A stretch of 64,000 nucleotides of DNA, from contig CAZVJY010000001.1 of NCBI GenBank assembly GCA_964626685.1, forward strand, positions 183,377 through 247,376, in the 5' to 3' direction. Position 1 is the stretch's first letter, and each line of letters starts with the position of its first letter. A model generated the notes under the pieces. The model made no database searches, was not told where the DNA came from, and worked only from the letters and a program-made list of their open reading frames with translations. The position numbers were made by a program, and so were the translations under genes. The stretch is from RGEC01 sp964626685 (GTDB taxonomy: Bacteria > Bacteroidota > Bacteroidia > NS11-12g > UBA955). Shown one piece after another: positions 52,611 to 61,000 of the stretch.

Positions 52611-53305
52611 TACAGGATACCCCCTTCAAAGCCCAGCTGCTTGGCTTTTGCAGCGTTGTAACGATAGAGCATGGCAGGTCGGTGTGTAACATTTTTCTGA
52701 AGCCTACCCGTTTCTTCTATAATACCTGATGACAAAATCTTTTTTCTAAAGTTTCTTACATCAAATTCTTCTTCCAGAATACTTTCATGAATAAACTGCA
52801 GTTCCGTCAGGGTAAAATATTTGGGCAACAGTTCAAATACCAGCGGCTGCGTGCGGATTCGGTTTTTCAGCAAACGGCGGGCGTATTCAAGAATATCGCG
52901 GTGATCGAATGGCAGCTTCGGAATTTCCGTAACCTTGAACCATGCTACATCCTTGGCCCAGGAGGCTGCCTGTGGATGGTAGTTTTCTACCTTTATCAGG
53001 GCAAAATAAGCAATGGTAAAAACCCTGCCAAACGGGTGTCTGTCCACACTGCCGAATGTTTGTATCTGCTCCATGTAAACCTGATCCAGACCAGTGAGCT
53101 GTTTAAGCACCTTTTCGGCGGAGTATTCCAGATCCATTTCGGGGGCAATCAGATCACCGGGCAAAGCCCAAGAACCGGTAAAAGGTTCCGAACCGCGTGA
53201 AATGAGAAGTACTTTCAATCCATCGGCGTCGAATCCAAATACCACATTGTCTACAGAAACCGCAACATTGAAGTATTGCTTGAGTGTTTTCTTGAGATTT
53301 TTCAT
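52610..53305 (-). CDS. NUDIX-domain transcriptional regulator, glucan locus
   Basis: 231 residues, paralogous to the regulator at 5623-6333. The N-terminal NUDIX-like half (VSVDNVVFGFDADGLKVLLI, then WALPGDLIAPEMDLEYSAEK) has a degenerate hydrolase box. The C-terminal winged-helix half has LPKYFTLTELQFIHESILEE and VRNFRKKILSSGIIEETG. It is the first gene of the eight-gene glucan operon and is probably autoregulated: the palindrome at 53323-53341 overlaps its -7 box. Its expected effector is a sugar released from the glucan (inference from the AraR precedent). Confidence 0.85.
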   Translation of the reverse strand: MKNLKKTLKQYFNVAVSVDNVVFGFDADGLKVLLISRGSEPFTGSWALPGDLIAPEMDLEYSAEKVLKQLTGLDQVYMEQIQTFGSVDRHPFGRVFTIAYFALIKVENYHPQAASWAKDVAWFKVTEIPKLPFDHRDILEYARRLLKNRIRTQPLVFELLPKYFTLTELQFIHESILEEEFDVRNFRKKILSSGIIEETGRLQKNVTHRPAMLYRYNAAKAKQLGFEGGIL

Positions 53306-53316
53306 TGGGTTTGAAG

Positions 53317-53324
53317 CAAATATA
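53317..53324 (-). promoter_or_regulatory. -7 promoter element of the glucan operon
   Basis: The minus strand reads TATATTTG, a full TAnnTTTG match, 11 bases before the regulator ATG. It shares two bases with the operator candidate. Confidence 0.6.
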
Positions 53325-53341
53325 TTGTAAAAAGTACAATA
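53323..53341. promoter_or_regulatory. Operator candidate of the glucan operon
   Basis: TATTGTA-AAAAG-TACAATA, a perfect seven-base inverted repeat with a five-base spacer. Related copies lie at 41092 and 41115 before the four-repeat gene. The overlap with the -7 box suggests repression. Confidence 0.65.
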
Positions 53342-53474
53342 ATTACCAATTCCAAAAATGATAAGCCTTTTGGGGTTTTTTGTTTAACATTTTTTCTCAA
53401 ACTAAACACTTTGAAACTCTCGGCAAAACAAGAGACTTCGGATCGACTTTGGGGAACAGAATAACCCAGCGGAT

Positions 53475-53482
53475 TATTTTTG
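53475..53482 (+). promoter_or_regulatory. -7 promoter element of the DUF1573 cluster
   Basis: TATTTTTG, with TTTG at 53448-53451 as -33 (23-base spacer) and a leader of about 40 bases before the first DUF1573 ATG. Confidence 0.55.
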
Positions 53483-53522
53483 GTACAGTTGTTGATATTC
53501 TATTTTCAAAAATTACAAAACC

Positions 53523-53936
53523 ATGAAGAAGATTTTTACCCTCGGATTCGCTGCCATGGCCGCTACTGCCATGCTGGTAGCAGGTATTAAGCAAAACGAG
53601 ACCATCAAATGGAACAAAACCACCCACGATTTCGGAACCGTTAAAATGGGTCCTCCTGCTGATGTAACGTTCACTTTTACCAACAACGGCAAAGCGCCTG
53701 TGGTTATCACTGCTGCACAGCCAAGCTGCGGTTGCACTACACCTACCTACACCAAAACGCCAGTAATGCCTGGCAAAACCGGTGAGGTAAAGGCAAGCTA
53801 CGGTACTGAAGGTCGTCCAGGTTTCTTCCAGAAAACGGTAAAAGTAACTTTTGACAACGGCGGTTCAACCGATCTTACCATCACCGGCACTGTATCTACC
53901 GAAAGCCCTGCCGGCAGCGGAAATCAGCTTAAGTAA
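53523..53936 (+). CDS. DUF1573 secreted protein 1
   Basis: 137 residues with an N-terminal signal (KKIFTLGFAAMAATAMLVAG). An Ig-like DUF1573 domain covers residues 28-125 (THDFGTVKMGPPADVTFTFT) with the conserved AAQPSCGCTTPTYTKTPVMP. The family is abundant and secreted in Bacteroidetes; the function is unknown. First of three in tandem. Confidence 0.88.
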   Translation: MKKIFTLGFAAMAATAMLVAGIKQNETIKWNKTTHDFGTVKMGPPADVTFTFTNNGKAPVVITAAQPSCGCTTPTYTKTPVMPGKTGEVKASYGTEGRPGFFQKTVKVTFDNGGSTDLTITGTVSTESPAGSGNQLK

Positions 53937-53959
53937 TTCTTTTCAGGTATAGAAGCGTT

Positions 53960-54394
53960 ATGAAAAAGTTCCTTTTCTCTCTCCTGCTTGCCGCTACCAT
54001 GGGCAGCGCCGTTGCCCAGGATCAGCCCGCGGCTGCGGCTGCACCTGCAAGCAATGCCAAGGTGAAATTTGAGACCATTACCCACAATTTTGGAAATGTG
54101 ATTGAAGGCCAGATTGCCCGCTACGATTTTAAATTCACCAACACAGGCACCGACCCGCTGATACTGAGCAATGTTCAGGCCAGCTGTGGCTGTACTTCTC
54201 CCAAGTGGCCCCGCGAACCTATCGCACCGGGAGCGTCGGCTGTGGTTACCGCTGAATACAACAGCTCGGGCCGCCCCGGCAACTTTACTAAAAATATTTT
54301 TGTGTACAGCAACGGCGGCGATGTAACCCTTACCATTACCGGTATTGTGGTGAAAGAACCCGAAAAACCAAAGTCTGTTATTATCGGAAACTGA
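53960..54394 (+). CDS. DUF1573 secreted protein 2
   Basis: 144 residues with a signal peptide (FLFSLLLAATMGSAVAQ) and an Ala-rich linker. The DUF1573 domain has THNFGNVIEGQIARYDFKFT and VQASCGCTSPKWPREPIAPG, clearly paralogous to the gene 23 bases upstream. A terminator at 54401 follows, so the third copy may be expressed separately or by read-through. Confidence 0.88.
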   Translation: MKKFLFSLLLAATMGSAVAQDQPAAAAAPASNAKVKFETITHNFGNVIEGQIARYDFKFTNTGTDPLILSNVQASCGCTSPKWPREPIAPGASAVVTAEYNSSGRPGNFTKNIFVYSNGGDVTLTITGIVVKEPEKPKSVIIGN

Positions 54395-54400
54395 TATTCC

Positions 54401-54427
54401 AAAGGCCGGTTCATCCGGCCTTTTTTT
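54401..54427 (+). terminator. Rho-independent terminator
   Basis: AAAGGCCGG, five-base loop, CCGGCCTTT, then T4. It lies between the second and third DUF1573 genes. Confidence 0.85.
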
Positions 54428-54431
54428 ATTC

Positions 54432-54866
54432 ATGAAAAACGCATTGTTAACGCTGTCTGTGCTGGTCTTTGGTCATTTTGCCAGAGCACAGGAAACGCAT
54501 TTACAAACCCTTGGCGGCGATACCCTGTTTTTCGGTACCTGCAACCCCGGCGATACGATTGAAGCGGTATTTATGTTTACGGTTAAAGGCACGGAAAAGC
54601 TCATGATAAGGCAGGTGCATCCCGGTTGCCAGTGCACGGTTCCGCAGTATCCCAAAGACAGCATGACCCCAGGCACCACCGATTCCATTGTACTGGCAAT
54701 GCATACCCGCAATCTGCATGCCGGTCCGGTAGAGAAATATGCCATTGTCATCAATACCGGCCCGGAAAAGACATTTTACCTCATCGGAAAAATAATGGAA
54801 AAAGGCGCAGCACCGCCCAGAAAGAGGGTGGTGAGGGGTAAAACAAATATTGAAGTGAGAAAATAA
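54432..54866 (+). CDS. DUF1573-like secreted protein 3 (divergent)
   Basis: 144 residues with a signal peptide (ALLTLSVLVFGHFARAQ). It keeps the domain plan (FFGTCNPGDTIEAVFMFTVK, then VHPGCQCTVPQYPKDSMTPG) but the CGC core has become CQC and the tail is basic (RKRVVRGKTNIEVRK). It starts five bases after the terminator and has no obvious promoter of its own. Confidence 0.75.
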   Translation: MKNALLTLSVLVFGHFARAQETHLQTLGGDTLFFGTCNPGDTIEAVFMFTVKGTEKLMIRQVHPGCQCTVPQYPKDSMTPGTTDSIVLAMHTRNLHAGPVEKYAIVINTGPEKTFYLIGKIMEKGAAPPRKRVVRGKTNIEVRK

Positions 54867-54936
54867 AATATCGTTTTATTACTTTTTTTCTGTTTGCTAT
54901 TAATTTAAATACGATCATATTCGAATTTAATCATTA

Positions 54937-55086
54937 ATGACGAATAGGTTCAACAACAAATACCGCATACCAACCAACCGTTTAAAGGGGTATGATTACG
55001 GTGCGGATGGATGGTGTTTTGTAACCATTTGCACCAAAAACCGGTTGCATTATTTCGGGGAAATTGTGGAGACGCGCAATGGCGCC
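54937..55086 (+). pseudogene. Truncated RAYT/IS200-like transposase (Y1_Tnp) fragment
   Basis: The first 50 or so residues (KYRIPTNRLKGYDYGADGWC, then FVTICTKNRLHYFGEIVETR) match, from memory, the N-terminus of REP-associated tyrosine transposases common in Bacteroidetes. After about 55085 the frame reads the antisense strand of the next gene. The HUH motif and catalytic Tyr are therefore missing. It is a dead remnant, and the open frame to 55308 is accidental. Confidence 0.75.
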
Positions 55087-55089
55087 TAT

Positions 55090-55959
55090 CTACAGGCGTT
55101 TCAAAAACGCCTCGCTGAACAAACCCATGCTGCCGCCCGTGTGCAAAAACACACCCCTGCCCGGCAATGCCATATCCCGCAAGGCCCACAGGGCTTTTCC
55201 CGTATACACGGGATCAAACAGAATGCCCGTTTGCGCAATGGCACTTTTCACAAAATCCATAAGAGAATCTGTGGTTTTGGCATAGCCCCCAAAGGCATAT
55301 CCATCTAGCACTTCAACGGTTTCTGACAGCCCTACTTCTTGTATCAAGCGTCTTTGTTCCTCTGCATTTTTGAGAACCGCTACTGCATACACCCGTGTAT
55401 GATAGCCGCAGGCTTCTATACCTTTTCCCAGCCCAATGGCAGTAGTGGCTGTGGCTGAAGCATGTAAAATATAATCGGGGGCAAAGGGCAGTGCCTTTAC
55501 AATGCCGGCAACGCCTTCCCAGGCGGCTTCTCCGGCGCCGCCTTCGGCAATGCAATACGCGGTGGGGTCTTCACCAAAATGTCGGGCAAATAATTCCGGT
55601 TTATGCCGATAATCCTCACGCGAAACGGGTATTAGCTGCATGCCATACAACTGGGCTGCCCTAAGGTAATGGTTGTCTATGGATTCATCGGCGCGCAAAA
55701 AAGCAGTGGTTTTTAAACCCAGGATGGCACCCGCCGCAGCCGTGGCCAGCAAATGGTTGCTGTAGGCACCACCAAAGGTTACCAAACGGTTCTTCCCTTC
55801 TTGTTTTGCATACAATATGTGATATTGCAGTTTACGCCATTTGTTGCCGCTTACCAGCGGATGAATCAGGTCATCGCGCTGAATGTACACGTTCCCTTCA
55901 ATCCCCTTTGTTTGAAAGGGTTGCAGGGGTGCATGCAGGCTATCAAACTCGGTGCTCAC
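55090..55959 (-). CDS. PLP-dependent deaminase (ACC deaminase/D-cysteine desulfhydrase family)
   Basis: 289-residue fold-type II PLP enzyme. The PLP Lys is in VSGNKWRKLQYH (around residue 37), followed by VTFGGAYSNHLLATAAAG and a C-terminal FLHTGGSMG. The family includes ACC deaminase and D-cysteine desulfhydrase; the sequence alone does not decide. The end is intact although the transposase remnant abuts it. Its start overlaps the aminopeptidase stop by four bases. Confidence 0.85.
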   Translation of the reverse strand: MSTEFDSLHAPLQPFQTKGIEGNVYIQRDDLIHPLVSGNKWRKLQYHILYAKQEGKNRLVTFGGAYSNHLLATAAAGAILGLKTTAFLRADESIDNHYLRAAQLYGMQLIPVSREDYRHKPELFARHFGEDPTAYCIAEGGAGEAAWEGVAGIVKALPFAPDYILHASATATTAIGLGKGIEACGYHTRVYAVAVLKNAEEQRRLIQEVGLSETVEVLDGYAFGGYAKTTDSLMDFVKSAIAQTGILFDPVYTGKALWALRDMALPGRGVFLHTGGSMGLFSEAFLKRL

Positions 55960-57794
55960 TGCGGCCGTGCTTCGCGGATGATATCGGCAATGCTGCCCGC
56001 AGCCACGGCGTGGTAGCCTTTTAGGGCATCGCTGAAGATCTGTTCAGCCAATGCCTTACCCCTGGCTGTTTTCACAAGGTTCTTGTAAATGGGTAGCAAA
56101 AATTTGCGCCTGCCCACCGATTTCAGAAACGTCGCCATTTCAGGATAGGCTGCTTCATAGCCATTTTTCACCGACAAGGTGTACCAGTCGCAGGCAATTT
56201 CGGCATTGCCTATGCCGGTGAAGGAAAATGCCTTATCCAGTGCCGCCATGTCGTCCACACTGAGCGCGGGCATACCCCGCAGTAAAAACAGCCAGTGGTG
56301 GGTAGTATAGCCCTTGGTATCAATATCTGCGGGGTTTTTGGATTTTGAGTACAGCGCCACCGCTTCGTTCACACGCTTCAGTTCCTTGCTATTGACCACT
56401 GGGGCATCTTTGGGCAAACCCGTAGCATGAATCCATGTATCCAGATCTATTTTGCCAGGATGTTTATTCAGCAGTTTTTCATTGAGGTATGCCACAAACT
56501 TATTGGTATTCATGGTTTGAAAAGCGTGGGTTTTGAAGTAATCGTTCAAAAATGCATCCCAGGCAGGGCGGCCCACCACTTCTTCAATACGACGCAGGAA
56601 AAAACGGCCTTTTTCATAGGCGATGTCAGTCACGCCATCATCGGGGTTTCGGCCTTCGAGATTTAAAAACAGTTTGGTATCATCGGGTGCTTCATGCATC
56701 ATATCGTCCAGGGTGTGCTGCAATTCACCACGGCCAATTTCAGCAAGCATTTCGGCATAATCATGCCCGTAAATTTTCTCCATAATGCGCTGTTCGAAAT
56801 ACACGGTGAAACCCTCGTTCAACCAGAAATCGCTCCAGGTTTCGTTGGTAACGAGGTTTCCGCTCCAGCTATGGGCCAGTTCGTGCGCCACGAGGCTCAC
56901 CAGGCTGCGATCACCGGCAATGATGGTGGGTGTGGCAAAGGTCAAAACCGGATTTTCCATGCCACCAAAAGGAAAACTCGGTGGCAGTACCAGCACATCG
57001 TAGCGGCCCCATGCATAGGGTCCGTAAAGGGCTTCGGCACTGTCTATCATACCCTGCATATCAGCCAGCTCCCATACGCATTTTTTCAGCATACCGGGCT
57101 CAGCGTAGACACCGCTGTTGCGCCCCAGCGAAGTAAATTCCACATCGCCCACCGCCAAGGCCATGAGATAGCTGGGAATAGGTTTGGTCTGTTTGAAAGT
57201 ATATTTTCCGTCTTTGCTCTTGGCAGTAGGGTTTTCGGCACTCATCATGGCCATTAGGTGGGGCGGAACTTCGATAGTGGCATCGTAGGTAAAGCGCACG
57301 GCCGGACAATCCTGCAGGGGAATCCAGGTACGAGCCAGAATGGCCTGGCTTTGCGAAAACAGGAATGGATGCTTTTTATCATGGGTTTGCTCAGGGCTAA
57401 GCCACTGCAGGGCCTCAGATTCCGGAAGGGTATGGTAGGCAACGGAAACCTCTTTGGTCTCAGCGGTAATCGGAATGACTAGGGCCGCGCCCAAAACGCT
57501 GTCCTGCGGGCCAATTTCAAACCGGACATCTTTATTATCTACCGCCACATGATCCACTTTCAAGGTTTTATGGTCCAGGATGAGCTGTTTGGCCCCGTTG
57601 GGATTGCTAATTTTCAGCGTAGCTGTACCCCACAATTCTTTTTTATCAAAATCGGCTTTGAGATTGAGGCTAAGGTGGGTGATGGTTACTTCTTTGTAAT
57701 TGGAAAAACTGTGGTTTTCGACCTTCATTTTTTGAGTGTTTTTGGAAGTGCATGCATACAGAAAAACAGATGCCGCGAGAAATAAGGGTTTCAC
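55956..57794 (-). CDS. M1-family aminopeptidase lipoprotein
   Basis: 612 residues from the GTG at 57794. This start gives a lipoprotein signal (KPLFLAASVFLYAC), whereas the in-frame ATG at 57911 adds 39 residues with no signal logic. A beta N-domain is followed by the catalytic domain with GGMENP (substrate N-terminus binding) and the zinc site HELAHSW...NEGFTVYFE (HExxH-x18-E), then a helical C-domain as in leukotriene A4 hydrolase-type enzymes. It is probably a periplasmic or surface peptidase. The -7-like box CACCTTTG ends four bases before the GTG. Confidence 0.9.
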   Translation of the reverse strand: MKPLFLAASVFLYACTSKNTQKMKVENHSFSNYKEVTITHLSLNLKADFDKKELWGTATLKISNPNGAKQLILDHKTLKVDHVAVDNKDVRFEIGPQDSVLGAALVIPITAETKEVSVAYHTLPESEALQWLSPEQTHDKKHPFLFSQSQAILARTWIPLQDCPAVRFTYDATIEVPPHLMAMMSAENPTAKSKDGKYTFKQTKPIPSYLMALAVGDVEFTSLGRNSGVYAEPGMLKKCVWELADMQGMIDSAEALYGPYAWGRYDVLVLPPSFPFGGMENPVLTFATPTIIAGDRSLVSLVAHELAHSWSGNLVTNETWSDFWLNEGFTVYFEQRIMEKIYGHDYAEMLAEIGRGELQHTLDDMMHEAPDDTKLFLNLEGRNPDDGVTDIAYEKGRFFLRRIEEVVGRPAWDAFLNDYFKTHAFQTMNTNKFVAYLNEKLLNKHPGKIDLDTWIHATGLPKDAPVVNSKELKRVNEAVALYSKSKNPADIDTKGYTTHHWLFLLRGMPALSVDDMAALDKAFSFTGIGNAEIACDWYTLSVKNGYEAAYPEMATFLKSVGRRKFLLPIYKNLVKTARGKALAEQIFSDALKGYHAVAAGSIADIIREARPQ

Positions 57795-57798
57795 AATA

Positions 57799-57806
57799 CA
57801 AAGGTG
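57799..57806 (-). promoter_or_regulatory. -7-like element of the M1 peptidase gene (leaderless type)
   Basis: The minus strand reads CACCTTTG-TATT-GTG, one base off TAnnTTTG, with the four-base gap also seen at folA, purS and the GNAT gene. It supports the GTG start. Confidence 0.45.
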
Positions 57807-58028
57807 GTTTATCGGTCCAAAATAAAAAAATGGTATTTCATAGCTACCGGGAATGGGATACGATATGCCAAATCCTTCACAAGGCTTTTGAAACCGAAGA
57901 GGGTATCTCACTAGGAAATAACAGCTTCATGTAATAGGACGATGTTCAAATGTCACGTACCCCTGTGATGCTCATCATCAGCAAATTTTAAAGGTTGAAA
58001 AAACTTTGTACTTCTAATAAAAACGCAC

Positions 58029-61000
58029 ATGAAATCGCAAAGAATTACACTGTTTGTCATGGCTTTTGCCTTCTCTGTTTTTCAGGGGAAAGCGCAAAAG
58101 GTATTGCAAGACTGGAATGCTTACGTAGCATCCAAAAATGCCGGGGGAACCGGTTTTGTTGACTTGATTCAGGGGGTGGTGGAAAAGGCCGGCCAAACCT
58201 ATCATTATTCCGGCCCGGGAAGGGTTTTGTCCGTGCAGGTAGAAGGAGATAATCCGGGATTGATTTTCGCGGTTCCGCTGCGCGTGAGCATCTTCAGTGT
58301 TGACAACAACGGAAGGCCGGTAGCAGAAATTGCAGGTCAGAATGCCAACTTCCAGCCATGGAACAACTCCATTCAGGTAGATTTTCCCGGGGGGGTATCC
58401 CTAAACCAATCCTTTGCGCTGGTTATTGCCTTGCGCAGCACCGCGTATCCCGGGCAAATTTTCCGGTTAAAATATACGGGTGACGGAGACGGAAAAGGCA
58501 GAGACCTGGCATCTATGGCCGGAACCCTCACCGGGGGGAACTGGAGCAGTGCCAAAAACAATTTTGGACGAGACGGCGATTTCTATGTTATTCCCAGAAT
58601 GTCTCACGATATTACCTCGGGTTTCAATGTGAGCGGGAACTGCCTGGCTGCAGGGGCATCGGTTTCATTTACCAATAAATCCATGTTTTCGCGCGACAGT
58701 ATGTTCAATCTGCTTCTGTGGAGCGGTTATACCGGATCAGCCAAATTATATACCTGGCAATTCGGTGACGGAAACACATCCAACCTGGAAAGCCCTTCGC
58801 ACACCTACGCCGGTGCCGGCTCCTACACAGTTAAACTGATTACTACCCTGGTAGGCTGGAACGGAAGCAGATCGGATACTTCCATGCTGAAAATTTCGGT
58901 AGGCTTGGCTGTGTCGATTTCATCCAAAAACAACCTGGGTTGCAACGGAATAAACAATGGCAGCATCACTGCATCCGCAAGCGGGGGAACCCAGCCATAC
59001 CAGTACAGCCTGGACGGGTTTAACTACCAGTCCTCACCCACATTTACCGGACTTGCCGCCGGTCCATATACGCTGCAGGTTAAAGATCAGCTGGGCTGTG
59101 TGGCCTCAACCACATTTAGCATTACCCAGCCCGCTGCGATTACATTCAGCAGTATTCAAACCAGCAATGCCAGCTGTAACAATTCAGACGGTGCTATACT
59201 CGCCACAGCCACCGGTGGCACCGGTGCCCTTCAATACCGCGTGGATGCGGGATCCTGGCAGGCAAGCGGAAGTTTCTCCGGTCTGTTATGGGGTCCGCAC
59301 ATTCTTTCTGCCATGGACGGAAACATGTGTATCGTTTCAACTACGGTTGTCATCGATAACTTTTCATCGCCTACACTCAGCGTGAGCTACAACAATGTAA
59401 GCTGCAATGGAGGCAATGACGGCAGCATTACCCTGACTTCTTCCGGCGGAACAGGTGCTGTTCAGTACAGTATCAACGGAGGCCTGTCCTACCAGTCCAG
59501 TGGCGTATTTACAGGCTTGCCTGCAGGCAAATACAGTGCCCTCGTAAAAGACGTGGCAGGCTGCGGACAGGGTGAGGTAGTTACCATCAACCAGCCAAGT
59601 GTAATTACCTTCCAGGTAAGCACCAAAGCTGCAACCTGTTTTGCGAAACCCGATGGTGAAATTCACCTTTCGGCTGCCATTGGTGGTATCGGGAAAATCA
59701 CCTACAGCCTCAATGGCCTGAACTACCAGTCAAGCCCTGATTTTTATGCCCTTTTGGGCGGAAATTATACCGTTTACGTAAAAGATGCGGCTTCGTGCGT
59801 GGTTACAAGAAGTGTTGCTGTTCCCCGCCCTGCCGACGTAGCCGCCACCTATACACTGACCCAGGTTAACTGCCATGGCAGCAATAATGGAGCAATTCTG
59901 GTAAACGCAACCGGAGGAACACCACCCTACCAGTACAGCCTGAACTGGGGAACATACCAGCCTACCAACCAGTTTTTGAATGTGGGTGCCGACACCTGGA
60001 CAATTGTGGTTAAGGATGTAAATAACTGCACCGATACCGGTGCTGCCATCATTACACAGCCCACACTCATTGTTCCGTCTATCTCCTCAACCAATTCTAC
60101 CTGCGGAAATGCCAACGGCAGCCTGCTGGTATCAGCGTCAGGAGGAAGGGGAACAAACTACAGATACAGCCTTGACGGAATTAACTTCCAGAGTTCGGGA
60201 CTGTTTACCGGTAAAAGCTCTGGAACCTACCCTGTTTCGGTGAAAGATTCAGTTGGCTGTGTTGTAACCACAACCGGTGATATACAGGACTCAAACGGAC
60301 CCAGCTTTGGCAGCATCAGCAGCACGAACGTCACTTGCAATGGTGGCAATGACGGTACCATAACCGTGAACAGCATTTCAGGTGGAACAGGTACCATTGA
60401 ATACAGTCTCACAGGAGCAAACTGGCAAACTTCCAACAAGTTTACCGGGCTGGAGGCCGGCAATTACAACATACAGGTTCGTGATGCCAACCGATGCATC
60501 AGTCAAAGCCAAACCATTCTCATTCGTGAACCGGCAGCCATTAGCATTGGCAGAACCCTTACCCATGTGCGTTGCAATGGCGAAAGCGACGGATCTGCCG
60601 TAATCACTGCATCGGGTGGTGCAGGTACGCTTGCCTACAGCATCAACAGCGGTATCAGCTGGCAGTCATCCAACGTATTCAACAACCTCAGTGCCGGTAA
60701 CTACACCGTAATGGTACGCGATGCCGGTGGTTGTATGGGCAGTATCGCCTTTACCATCAATGAAGCTCCCGGTATTACAGCGCTGCTCAGTGTTTTAAAC
60801 GTACAGTGCCACGGCGACAGAACCGGTGAAGTTAACTTAACAGCCTCCGGCGGAAAAGCACCCTATCAGTATAGTATCGGTGGTACTTATCAGAGCTCAG
60901 GACGGTTTACCGGACTCAATGGCGGTAACTATATCTACTACATCAAGGATGCAAACAACTGCACAAAAACCGGCGAATTCTTCCTGTTTGAACCAACCCC

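Noticed and set aside
54937..55308. A complete 123-residue gene
   Set aside because: Only the first 50 or so residues are transposase-like; the rest is the reverse strand of the PLP enzyme gene, so it was called a pseudogene fragment.
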